A DNA stretch of 22,112 nucleotides from a virus, in IMG/VR virus record IMGVR_UViG_3300017967_000249, positions 1 to 22,112 of that record; one strand, given 5' to 3'. A program made the position numbers and the translations under genes. The notes beneath the pieces are model-generated. The model worked only from the letters and a program-made list of their open reading frames with translations. It was not told the origin of the DNA and made no database searches. Numbering within the stretch: the stretch's first letter is position 1; the number at the start of each line of letters is the position of its first letter. Positions 1 through 6,570 of the stretch are shown piece after piece.

Positions 1-142
1 CAGTAACTACTTGGTCACCGTCTTTTCTGATTGAGTATTCGTGCTCTTGCACTTTTACTTGATAATTAAACTCAACTAAAGATTTAGCTAAGCCTAATAG
101 ATCGCTTCTTATTTCATAAGCGTTTTTTGCTGTTGTTGCCAT
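1..142 (-). CDS. Small conserved phage protein, 3' end outside window
   Basis: Only the N-terminal 47 residues are visible, beginning MATTAKNAYEIRSDLLGLAK and continuing off the left edge. The start is an ATG at 142 preceded at good distance by a strong Shine-Dalgarno sequence, AAAGGAGGT. A late promoter (183-190) lies just upstream, so this is probably a late gene. The visible part is a soluble helical sequence (alanine and leucine rich, then charged) with no signal peptide or membrane segment. Similar short proteins near the Hsp20 gene occur in marine T4-like phages, but I know of no function. Confidence 0.75.
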   Translation of the reverse strand, partial: MATTAKNAYEIRSDLLGLAKSLVEFNYQVKVQEHEYSIRKDGDQVVT

Positions 143-182
143 AATATACCTCCTTTGTGTGTTTGTGTGTATATAGCATTGT

Positions 183-190
183 TATTTATA
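183..190 (-). promoter_or_regulatory. T4-type late promoter TATAAATA
   Basis: The minus strand carries the exact octamer TATAAATA, the consensus read by gp55-programmed RNA polymerase in T4-like phages. With the T4 register (-13 to -6) the start would be near 177, giving a leader of about 35 nt that includes a strong ribosome binding site before the ATG at 142. Confidence 0.7.
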
Positions 191-215
191 AAGTGGCGAC
201 TATTAAAGCCGCCAC
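190..215 (-). terminator. Possible terminator hairpin after hsp20
   Basis: A 6-bp GC-rich stem (GTGGCG at 193-198 pairing with CGCCAC at 210-215, 11-nt loop) lies 15 nt past the hsp20 stop. On the minus strand it is followed only by TTTATAA, so the T-tract is short. It directly abuts the late promoter at 183-190, which would separate hsp20 transcription from that of the next gene. Confidence 0.45.
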
Positions 216-229
216 TCTCTAGTATCTAA

Positions 230-679
230 TTACTTAATCTCAATTGATTTAAGTTTTTTAGACTCAGGTATAATTTTCTCCATTGATATTCTCAATAGAC
301 CGTCTTTCAATTCAGCGCCTTTGACTTCAACATCATCAGCAATAGTAAATGATCTTTTGAAATATCTTTTAGAGATACCTTTATGTATTACTTCACCATC
401 TTCATCTTTAGTATTAGATTTTTCTTCTACTTTAGACTCGATAGTTAGTAAACCGTTTTCTACGTTAACATTAATATCTTTTTTGTTAAAGCCTGCAAGC
501 GCAACCTCAATGTCGTACTTGTTCTTACCAGCCTTTACGATATTATATGGTGGGTAGTTGACCGTTGGTGCTCTGAAAAATTCATCATCAAACATTGACT
601 CAAAGTGGTCAAAGATTGAATCAAAACCTACAGACACAGGTCTTAATTGATTAAAAATAGAAAGTGCTTTATTTGTCAT
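230..679 (-). CDS. Hsp20/alpha-crystallin family small heat shock protein
   Basis: A 149-aa IbpA-like small heat shock protein, expected to be an ATP-independent holdase that binds unfolding proteins in the infected cell. Residues about 43-140 form the alpha-crystallin domain: NIVKAGKNKYDIEVALAGF opens it, and the conserved G-x-L-x-I type strand is seen as GLLRISMEK near 127-135. The C-terminal KSIEIK resembles the I-x-I tail used for oligomer assembly. The family is common in marine T4-like phages, where a role in capsid or tail folding has been proposed. The ATG at 679 has a strong AAAGGAGG ribosome binding site. A sigma70-like promoter and a leader hairpin lie upstream, so it is likely transcribed alone. 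Confidence 0.93.
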   Translation of the reverse strand: MTNKALSIFNQLRPVSVGFDSIFDHFESMFDDEFFRAPTVNYPPYNIVKAGKNKYDIEVALAGFNKKDINVNVENGLLTIESKVEEKSNTKDEDGEVIHKGISKRYFKRSFTIADDVEVKGAELKDGLLRISMEKIIPESKKLKSIEIK

Positions 680-710
680 ATATTTCCTCCTTTTAAAGCA
701 AGTTAATATT

Positions 711-732
711 AAGAGCCCATTATGGCGCTCTT
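711..732 (-). other. Hairpin in the hsp20 5' leader
   Basis: AAGAGC and GCTCTT pair around a CCA/TGG inner stem with one bulged G and a 3-nt loop. It lies between the predicted hsp20 promoter and its ribosome binding site, so it would be in the leader RNA. There is no T-tract, so it is not a normal terminator. An RNA thermometer or stability element is possible but unproven. Confidence 0.45.
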
Positions 733-736
733 GTTT

Positions 737-766
737 AATATATAAGTACGTTTTTTAAAATTGCAA
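737..766 (-). promoter_or_regulatory. Probable sigma70-type promoter for hsp20
   Basis: On the minus strand TTGCAA (761-766) is followed by TATATA (739-744, 16-bp spacer) or TATATT (737-742, 18-bp spacer). The predicted leader is about 55 nt. It is weaker than the TTGACW promoters elsewhere in the window. Confidence 0.45.
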
Positions 767-779
767 GTAGCACATTTTG

Positions 780-930
780 ACGCACCTATAAAATGGTAGT
801 TTCATTTTGTCACGGAGTTAAACTACCAAACATCACCGTATTTTAAGTGGGTAGTTTTTGATTAAATAAATCAAGGCACTACCCTAACCTATCTACGCCT
901 CTACAAGTCTTACGAATTGCTTGTAGTAAT
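780..930 (-). other. Non-coding stretch with three consecutive stem-loops
   Basis: This is most of the 285-bp gap between the bS21 stop (965) and the hsp20 start (679), and I find no gene in it. It contains three inverted repeats: a 9-bp stem TGGTAGTTT/AAACTACCA (794-802 with 820-828), a two-part stem at 849-884 (GGGTAGT/ACTACCC outside, TTGATT/AATCAA inside), and CTACAAG/CTTGTAG (901-907 with 920-926). The first two share the GGTAGT/ACTACC core, so alternative pairings are possible. None has a terminator-like T-tract. A tRNA fold was looked for and not found. Confidence 0.5.
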
Positions 931-964
931 AATATATATATCAGACACAAACGGCATAGAAACT

Positions 965-1207
965 TTAAATTTTTTTAACTTTTTTTCCTTTTACAATTAC
1001 AATACCATTCATAGCGTCACGCTCTCTTTGTATTTTTGCAATCATTTTTTTAGCCGTTTTTATTTTTTCACGTCTTTTAAAAGATGGCTTTTGATAGTAT
1101 TGTTTATCTCTTAATGTTGTAATTATTTTTTCTTTCATAACTTTACGTTTTAATACACGCATAGCCTTTTCAACATTACCATTTCTTACATCAACAGTTA
1201 TAGTCAA
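965..1207 (-). CDS. rpsU: Ribosomal protein bS21 homologue
   Basis: An 80-aa protein of the bS21 family, a small-subunit protein that sits near the anti-Shine-Dalgarno end of 16S rRNA. The sequence shows the family pattern: VRNGNVEKAMRVLKRKVMKE, a central LRDKQYYQKPSFKRREK matching the cellular (R)RREFYEKP-x-x-R motif, and a basic helical tail KKMIAKIQRER. It has about ten more C-terminal residues than a typical cellular bS21. The start is TTG at 1207: the in-frame codon two upstream is a stop, AAGGAGG lies about 9 nt before it, and it overlaps the TGA of the preceding gene (TTGA). Phage-borne bS21 is known in some marine phages. It could enter host ribosomes and bias initiation toward phage mRNA, which is an inference. 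Confidence 0.88.
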   Translation of the reverse strand: MTITVDVRNGNVEKAMRVLKRKVMKEKIITTLRDKQYYQKPSFKRREKIKTAKKMIAKIQRERDAMNGIVIVKGKKVKKI

Positions 1208-1479
1208 GTGTCATTACCTCCTTCATTTTTTTTACTTGCAATACCTGGCAAGTCATTACCGCCTACATCAAAATCGTGGTATGTATTTGGTTTATAAACT
1301 TTTAATTCATCAGGTTTATATTCGCCATATTTTGCGTCTTTACCTGTTTCAATTTCGTGTTTAGTCCATCTAGGTTGTTTACTACCATCTAATGAACCTA
1401 CGTTTTGAGCCATACCTGGTTTTAACTTTGTTATGGTACCGCCTCGTTTTAAAAATTCTTCTAATGTTTCTTTTTTCAT
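1204..1479 (-). CDS. Hypothetical protein, 91 aa, translationally coupled to bS21
   Basis: I do not recognise a named family. The protein is hydrophilic, with an N-terminal helix-like MKKETLEEFLKRGGTITKLK and a Gly/Lys/Asp-rich, probably extended remainder (DVGGNDLPGIASKK). It has no membrane segment and no cysteine. The EEFLKRGG-x-ITKL type opening is seen in many short phage and bacterial hypothetical proteins. Its 3' end carries the ribosome binding site of bS21 and its stop overlaps the bS21 start, so the two are coupled. The ATG at 1479 has no clear Shine-Dalgarno sequence. No convincing promoter lies between it and the AAA+ gene, so read-through from upstream is likely. Confidence 0.75.
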   Translation of the reverse strand: MKKETLEEFLKRGGTITKLKPGMAQNVGSLDGSKQPRWTKHEIETGKDAKYGEYKPDELKVYKPNTYHDFDVGGNDLPGIASKKNEGGNDT

Positions 1480-1498
1480 TTTGTTTCTATATATAAGC

Positions 1499-1520
1499 GA
1501 CCAGGCCTTTCGGCCTGGTC
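1499..1520 (-). terminator. Strong hairpin downstream of the AAA+ gene, possible terminator
   Basis: A perfect 9-bp stem, GACCAGGCC paired with GGCCTGGTC, closes a tetraloop that reads GAAA on the minus-strand RNA. It lies 44 nt past the stop of the AAA+ gene and before the 91-aa gene. On the minus strand it is followed by CGCTTATAT and not by a T-run, so it may be a 3'-end stabiliser or processing site. Read on the plus strand it is followed by TTT. Confidence 0.55.
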
Positions 1521-1563
1521 TTTGGACTTACACTATGAGATAGATTTTAGGTTACTCAATAGA

Positions 1564-2763
1564 TTAGACATTTATGTCCTCCTCTTCGCCATCCTCACTA
1601 TCATTGGAATCTTGTCCAATAGAGTTTTCTAACTCTTGTTTTTTTCTGTCTTCTAATATTTGATCAACACTAGCACCAGAGTCAACTTTAGTATATAACT
1701 CGGTAAAAGAGTTTTTAGTATCGTCATCAAATCTATTAGTACAAACTTGTATAGCCTTCATTTTGTTTTTGAAGATACCATATGCTTCTGCAATATGTAC
1801 AAGTCTTCTGGTACTAATAATCTCATCAATACCGCCATCTTTATAAGTTTTTCTGATTACATCAGCCCAAGTAACTAGGTTAGTAGCAAACTTAGCGTCT
1901 GATTTACCAGCAGACTTTAAAGTATTGGCAACAATTTGTTCTTCTACTTTAGCAGAAGGATACTCTTGTTCAAACGTTACTGGAAATCTTTCTAGGAACG
2001 CCTCGTTCAATACGTTAGTACCTATAAACTTACCATCATCACTACCTTGACCTTTTGTATTCGCAGTAGCGATCACGTTAAATCCAAGTTTTGGTTTAAC
2101 AAATCTGTTTATCTTTTTAATATAAACACCAGAACCTTCAAGGATTGGTTGTAAGCACATTACTTTATTTGAAGCAAGGTCAATCTCATCTAACAATAAG
2201 ATAGCGCCTCTTTTCATTGCCTCTACAACTGGTCCATCTTGCCAGATAGTTTGACCATCTTTTAATCTGTAACCACCTAATAAGTCATCCTCATCGGTTT
2301 CAATTGTTACGTTAACTCTAATCATTTCCCTTTTAGACTCAGCACACGCCTGCGTAACAGCAAGTGTTTTACCATTGCCTGAAAGACCTGTAATAAACAC
2401 AGGATAGAATTTTTTAGATTTAACGATATTTTTAATATCGGAATAGTTACCAAAGTTAACAAAGTTAGGTATCAAAGATGGTACTACGTTGTCAGTTAAC
2501 GAACTAACTACATAAGCCGCCTTTGTATCATCAACTTTAGGTGTCTCAACTGTCTCAACAGTTTTAACATCTGGTGTTTTATTATCTAAAGGTAATTGAT
2601 AAACACCTCTATCAACTTTGTAAGTATCAGATTTTAACCACGATGGATTAGAAATCTTTTTTTTCTTTACTAGAGCATTGATTTGTGCCCTTGTAACAGT
2701 TTCAGTTTTGTAAGTATCATATAATACCTTAACTGTCTGTATTTGCTTCACATTAAGTTCCAT
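1564..2763 (-). CDS. cobS: MoxR/CobS-like AAA+ ATPase
   Basis: A 399-aa AAA+ ATPase of the MoxR/CobS group. Walker A is GLSGNGKT (126-133), Walker B LLLDEID (189-195), sensor 1 IATAN (231-235), and NEAFLERF (253-260) carries the likely arginine finger. Residues 1-60 (TRAQINALVKKKKISNPSWL) look like a small helix-turn-helix or winged domain, residues 61-85 are a Thr/Val/Asp-rich linker, and the C-terminus is very acidic. Marine myoviruses commonly carry this gene annotated as cobS, the ATPase of aerobic cobaltochelatase. MoxR-type ATPases also pair with VWA proteins as chaperone machines, and its upstream neighbour is a VWA protein. No other cobalamin gene is visible, so a role in B12 synthesis is not shown. 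ATG at 2763 with AAGGAG; it has its own promoter (2805-2833). Confidence 0.85.
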   Translation of the reverse strand: MELNVKQIQTVKVLYDTYKTETVTRAQINALVKKKKISNPSWLKSDTYKVDRGVYQLPLDNKTPDVKTVETVETPKVDDTKAAYVVSSLTDNVVPSLIPNFVNFGNYSDIKNIVKSKKFYPVFITGLSGNGKTLAVTQACAESKREMIRVNVTIETDEDDLLGGYRLKDGQTIWQDGPVVEAMKRGAILLLDEIDLASNKVMCLQPILEGSGVYIKKINRFVKPKLGFNVIATANTKGQGSDDGKFIGTNVLNEAFLERFPVTFEQEYPSAKVEEQIVANTLKSAGKSDAKFATNLVTWADVIRKTYKDGGIDEIISTRRLVHIAEAYGIFKNKMKAIQVCTNRFDDDTKNSFTELYTKVDSGASVDQILEDRKKQELENSIGQDSNDSEDGEEEDINV

Positions 2764-2794
2764 AATATAAGTCTCCTTTTGTTTTTCATAATGT

Positions 2795-2857
2795 ATATAC
2801 TGCTATGCTATCATCATTTATTATTAAAGTCAAGCATAAAAAAGCATTGATTTTATT
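2795..2857 (-). repeat. 63-bp promoter repeat, copy 1
   Basis: Minus-strand blocks AATAAAATCAATG, ATGCTTGACTTT and AGCAGTATAT appear in the same order and spacing as in 4982-5044. The 17-bp spacer between -35 and -10 is the only divergent part apart from a few single changes. This argues for a duplicated promoter or a shared regulator site upstream of the -35. Confidence 0.8.
2805..2833 (-). promoter_or_regulatory. Sigma70-type promoter of the AAA+ gene (family A)
   Basis: On the minus strand TTGACT (2828-2833), a 17-bp spacer and TAGCAT (2805-2810). The predicted start is near 2798, giving a leader of about 35 nt with AAGGAG before the ATG at 2763. It is embedded in a 63-bp element (2795-2857) nearly repeated in front of the VWA gene. 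Confidence 0.75.
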
Positions 2858-2871
2858 GACTAGTAAGGTCA

Positions 2872-4983
2872 TTATGCGACCTCCTTGATGAATTTCTGTA
2901 ATAATACTCTGGAAATGAGTCTTCCTTTCATTGATTTAGCAAACATTCTTTTGATTTCAGATTTTTTAGAATCAACTGTAAGTTTATCTAAATCACTTGA
3001 CTCAACTTTTAAATCACTTTTAACATAATAATAAACATCATAACCTGATTCTCTATCAGCAAAAACTTTTTCTTTATTAAAGATAGATTTAATTTTATCT
3101 ATTTGATTAACAGGTCTGTGCCATATTCTATGTTGAAGTCTTTTAAAATTATTTACAAGATAAAAACCTACAGTTTTAATATTGTGTTTTTTCTTTAAGT
3201 AAGTAAGCAATTCTTTTGTTATAGCCCATCTATTACATTCAACATAATTTTTACCAAGTTTAATGTGTATCTCTTTGCCTAAAGAACCAACTACACCATT
3301 TAAACTATTAGCACCACCATCAGTTAAGCATACTAAAACAGTTTTATCAACTTTGTTTTGATCTTTAAACATAGCAATAATTTTATCCATTGCAATTAAA
3401 GACTCATCTAAAGGTGTTGATGATAATTGATAATCGCCGTGTGGACTTGGCACTTCTATATTATTAGGACTGTTAAATATATCGTATCTTGTATAGTTAT
3501 CTGCATAATAAGCTGCCATAGTATAAAGTGTTTTAGCAGACATTAACATTTGAGTTTTAGTAAGTTTGTGAGTAAATAATTGTATTAATTTAGTAGTTTG
3601 ATCTACCATTAATTCACCATTGTTTGATGAAAACGGTTTAATTTCTGGATTAATATCACTAGTGTTGTTTACAAAAGCATATACTGAAAAAGGTATATTT
3701 ACTTTTTTAACAAACCATACTAGGTTAAGTAATTGTTCAACTGTTGGCATTAAATGATTTGACATAGAACCAGACCAATCTAATAAGAAAATCATTCCGT
3801 GATTTTTTTCATTTGGAACAACAGTAATTCTTTTAAAAATATCTTCAGCAAATTTGTAACTGTGCAATTTAAGAGGATCAATTACTCCTGTTTTATCATT
3901 AGAAGCTCTTGCGTGTAATCTAGCATTCTTCCTCATTTCAAATTCTTTTACAAGATAGTTTACAACTGGTATAGATTTGTTTTTAAATTGAGTAAATTTC
4001 TTTTCACATTCTTGTAATCCTAATTTATAAGTAGGAAATTTTTTACAAGTTTCTAAATATTTTTTTTGATTATCACTAATAAATTTAGCAGTAGGTATAA
4101 TTAAGTTTTTTAAATAAACTTGATTTAATTTAGCATAGGCTCTTGACGATTTTTTTAAATCAAAAAGTTTAGGATCAGTAAATACTTCGTTAGTAACAGC
4201 AGTAAGTTTAGTAGTGCCATTAGCACCATTACCTGTTTGACCTGTTTTAGTTAACTTATCTTTTTCAGGTTTATCTTTAACTTCTGTATTTTTATTTACC
4301 CAAGCGTCAAGTTTATCATTTACATCTTTAGACTCAGATTGTTCTGTATTTAAATCTGTTTTTTCGCCTTCTTCAGCAACAGGTGTATAAATTTCAACTG
4401 TTTCTTGTTTAGCGTTTTTTAATTCTTCTTTACAATAACCTAAAATGTCTTCAGCAAGTTTTAAGACATCTTTAAATGTTTTAAGTTTTTCAATTGCGTT
4501 AATAAAAACTTTTTCTTTAGGTTTAAATGTAATAGGGAGAGTTTTTGATGATTTGTACCAAAGATTAATTCTATCAATTAAAGAGTAATCATTTAAGTTT
4601 CTATCTTTAGTACCAAAAAAGTTTTCTTTTAAAAGACTATCAAAACCTTTTAAATAGTTTTGTACAACACCTGGATATTTTTTTTGTATAAGTTTATCAA
4701 TTCTAGTATCTTCTAAAACGTTTACAAACGACCTAAACTCATCTGATCGGTCTTTCATATCTACCCAACTTTTAGATGGTGTATGTAAAGCGTGTGAAAC
4801 TTCGTGTGCAATCAACATATCAATAACGTTATTGTCATTATGTTGAAAAAACGGAATAGTTAATACTCGGTCTTTAACATCAAACGAAGCCGTCTTAACT
4901 TGATTTTGTAAAACTTGTATATTTTCTGTTGCAAGTAATTTTGCAAGATTAGATTTTTGACTTTGCATAGTGTTTTGTGTCAT
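2872..4983 (-). CDS. VWA-domain protein with N-terminal HExxH metallopeptidase motif (CobT-like)
   Basis: A 703-aa protein with three parts. Residues about 1-190 contain H60-E-V-S-H64 and, 27 residues on, NVLEDTRID (88-96) with Glu91, the layout of a gluzincin zinc peptidase. Residues about 195-270 are a Lys/Glu/Thr-rich low-complexity linker. Residues about 390-700 are a von Willebrand A domain: the MIDAS motif DWSGSMS is near residue 401 and LTDGGAN near 552. CobT of cobaltochelatase and related VWA partners of MoxR ATPases have this kind of architecture, and a MoxR/CobS-like ATPase follows immediately, so the two probably act as one machine. Whether the target is cobalt insertion or remodelling/proteolysis of a protein is open. 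ATG 4983 is used; a second in-frame ATG lies at 4968. Neither has a Shine-Dalgarno sequence, and the promoter predicts an almost leaderless mRNA. Confidence 0.82.
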   Translation of the reverse strand: MTQNTMQSQKSNLAKLLATENIQVLQNQVKTASFDVKDRVLTIPFFQHNDNNVIDMLIAHEVSHALHTPSKSWVDMKDRSDEFRSFVNVLEDTRIDKLIQKKYPGVVQNYLKGFDSLLKENFFGTKDRNLNDYSLIDRINLWYKSSKTLPITFKPKEKVFINAIEKLKTFKDVLKLAEDILGYCKEELKNAKQETVEIYTPVAEEGEKTDLNTEQSESKDVNDKLDAWVNKNTEVKDKPEKDKLTKTGQTGNGANGTTKLTAVTNEVFTDPKLFDLKKSSRAYAKLNQVYLKNLIIPTAKFISDNQKKYLETCKKFPTYKLGLQECEKKFTQFKNKSIPVVNYLVKEFEMRKNARLHARASNDKTGVIDPLKLHSYKFAEDIFKRITVVPNEKNHGMIFLLDWSGSMSNHLMPTVEQLLNLVWFVKKVNIPFSVYAFVNNTSDINPEIKPFSSNNGELMVDQTTKLIQLFTHKLTKTQMLMSAKTLYTMAAYYADNYTRYDIFNSPNNIEVPSPHGDYQLSSTPLDESLIAMDKIIAMFKDQNKVDKTVLVCLTDGGANSLNGVVGSLGKEIHIKLGKNYVECNRWAITKELLTYLKKKHNIKTVGFYLVNNFKRLQHRIWHRPVNQIDKIKSIFNKEKVFADRESGYDVYYYVKSDLKVESSDLDKLTVDSKKSEIKRMFAKSMKGRLISRVLLQKFIKEVA

Positions 4984-5044
4984 ATACTGCTACGCTACAC
5001 TAAAACACTTTAAAAGTCAAGCATTAAAAAACATTGATTTTATT
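4982..5044 (-). repeat. 63-bp promoter repeat, copy 2
   Basis: Same block order as copy 1 at 2795-2857: AATAAAATCAATG, ATGCTTGACTTT and AGCAGTATAT on the minus strand, with identical total length. In this copy the conserved AGCAGTATAT runs directly into the ATG of the VWA gene. Confidence 0.8.
4992..5020 (-). promoter_or_regulatory. Sigma70-type promoter of the VWA gene (family A)
   Basis: Minus strand TTGACT (5015-5020), 17-bp spacer, TAGCGT (4992-4997). The predicted start is near 4985, only about 2 nt before the ATG at 4983. Confidence 0.72.
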
Positions 5045-5081
5045 AAATTTTAATGAGAACAAAACAAGAACATTTGTTTTT

Positions 5082-6161
5082 TTACTTGATTCCAATGAAT
5101 ATTGGTTCATATTTTCTACCTGGAATATCAGGTCTTGCGAATCGGCCTATGTAATTATTCTTTTGTTTAACTTCTGTTTCATTACCATCTAGTGTTGATT
5201 GTGCTTGTGTACCTTGTTGAGTAGATAAAGATAACCACCAAATATCTATGTCTTTAAAACCTGCTTCTTTCATACAATCATAAGTGTCTTCTTCAAACGT
5301 TTTATATGATTTAACATTTGCAACGTTAAAGGCTGCATACTTACCTTTTTTTAAACCTTTGTATGCGTTTTTAATTGTCTGTAATAAAAAACCGTTTCGC
5401 CATAAATCTTGTACAGGAAACTTTCTAAAAGATTGTTCTTCTTCATCACCATACATTTCGTGGCCTAGATAAGGTGGACTTGTAAATACAAAGTCTAAAC
5501 TTTCATCTTCTGGTATAAATGTCTCACTACCTTGTCTTAATAATTTATATGATTTATGAGTATGGCCATATTCGTCTCGTATCTTTTCTAAACCTGAATA
5601 AGTAGGAACACAAGGATCTGTACCTATGTAATTAACGCCAGCTGCAATTGCACCTAATAAACGACCACCATAACCCATACTTGGATCCCATACTGTACCT
5701 GCTTCTGTTCCTTCTAAAGGACTATCTTTTTCTACAAATAAATCATATAAGGTTGCAGCTGCTGTAGGTCTAAAATTAGATACCATTTGAGTGCCACTAT
5801 ATCGTCTTAACATAGCTCTCATATCTGAGTCTGTAATTTCGTGTGCTGGTTTTTGTTTAAAAAAAGTACCTGTTAAAATCTTATTAATACCTTTTTCTAA
5901 ATGTTCTTCATCTTCCCATATCTCCATAGGTGTTTTCATCTTACCACATTTAATACCCCAAGCGTGTGGCATATAAGACCACGCAAGTGATAATCCGTGT
6001 GTTGATTGTCCTATGATTTTATTAGGTCTATCTAAAATACCGTCTCTTTGAAAAGACACAAGATTTTGAAACTCTTTATCTTTCCACTTTTTGTCTGTAG
6101 GGTAGTAAGGAAAACCTTTACTATCTTTCCAATCTCTAACTACTTCTTTTGCGTTTGACAT
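5082..6161 (-). CDS. DNA methyltransferase (TSPPY type)
   Basis: A 359-aa amino-methyltransferase that would transfer a methyl group from S-adenosylmethionine to adenine N6 or cytosine N4 in DNA. The SAM-binding motif DPSMGYGGR is at 159-167, followed by YIGTDP (178-183) as the acidic ribose-binding strand. The catalytic motif TSPPYL is at 227-232. The order, SAM motif before TSPPY, excludes the beta class. Residues 1-150 are a long N-terminal region with no motif I recognise and may hold target recognition. No restriction enzyme lies beside it, so it is probably an orphan methylase for self-protection or regulation. It overlaps the GNAT gene by 26 nt, ends the gp55 operon, and has only a weak AGG before the ATG at 6161. 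Which base it modifies cannot be read from sequence alone. Confidence 0.85.
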   Translation of the reverse strand: MSNAKEVVRDWKDSKGFPYYPTDKKWKDKEFQNLVSFQRDGILDRPNKIIGQSTHGLSLAWSYMPHAWGIKCGKMKTPMEIWEDEEHLEKGINKILTGTFFKQKPAHEITDSDMRAMLRRYSGTQMVSNFRPTAAATLYDLFVEKDSPLEGTEAGTVWDPSMGYGGRLLGAIAAGVNYIGTDPCVPTYSGLEKIRDEYGHTHKSYKLLRQGSETFIPEDESLDFVFTSPPYLGHEMYGDEEEQSFRKFPVQDLWRNGFLLQTIKNAYKGLKKGKYAAFNVANVKSYKTFEEDTYDCMKEAGFKDIDIWWLSLSTQQGTQAQSTLDGNETEVKQKNNYIGRFARPDIPGRKYEPIFIGIK

Positions 6162-6570
6162 AAACTAAACCTGGGATTGAGCCTTTTGCCCAACTTGTTT
6201 TTCCCTCAACTTTCATACCTATGCTATCATAAAATTTACAGGCTGTCAAGTTATCAGCTCTTACTGATAAAAAAACATCTTGTGGACACCATTCAAAAAA
6301 TCTATTAATAATTGATTTACCATTTCCATCACCTTGAAATTCACTTGCAATTTGATGTAAAACAGTATCACCTTTTTCTAACTGTACATCACCTATCTTT
6401 TGTTTTCGTTTAGCGTGATGAAAGGTAATAATAACCGAATCTTCATATATCAATCTTTCTTTGTTGATCATACGTTTCATATAATCGGTTCTTACGTGAG
6501 GAAACCATTTTTTATGTTTATAAAATATTTCTTTTATTTTTTCAAAATCTTTTGGTTTAGCTAATAACAT
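6136..6570 (-). CDS. GNAT-family N-acetyltransferase
   Basis: A 144-aa single-domain GNAT fold protein. The acyl-CoA pyrophosphate-binding loop is QGDGNGK (79-85, pattern Q-x-x-G-x-G) in LHQIASEFQGDGNGKSIINR. The family C-terminal half follows, with SVRADNLTACKFYDSIGMK (102-120), the typical N-x-x-A-x-x-F-Y helix. The substrate is unknown. The gene overlaps both neighbours, by 14 nt with the oxygenase upstream and 26 nt with the DNA methyltransferase downstream. That suggests coordinated expression and possibly a joint role in base modification; Mu Mom, a DNA-base modifier, is also GNAT-like. Protein or small-molecule acetylation is equally possible. Confidence 0.8.
   Translation of the reverse strand: MLLAKPKDFEKIKEIFYKHKKWFPHVRTDYMKRMINKERLIYEDSVIITFHHAKRKQKIGDVQLEKGDTVLHQIASEFQGDGNGKSIINRFFEWCPQDVFLSVRADNLTACKFYDSIGMKVEGKTSWAKGSIPGLVYVKRKRSS

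Noticed and set aside
780-930. Possible tRNA in the bS21-hsp20 gap
   Set aside because: The stems do not form a cloverleaf: there is no T-arm GTTC-like loop, and no acceptor stem of 7 bp at the right distance.
2828-2840. TGCTT next to the -35 as a T4 MotA box
   Set aside because: A MotA box is centred near -30 and replaces the -35. Here TGCTT lies upstream of a good TTGACT, so a sigma70 promoter explains it.
5045-5081. Weak A/T hairpin after the methyltransferase stop
   Set aside because: The stem AAAACAA/TTGTTTT has almost no GC pairs and no following T-run, so it is too weak to call a terminator.
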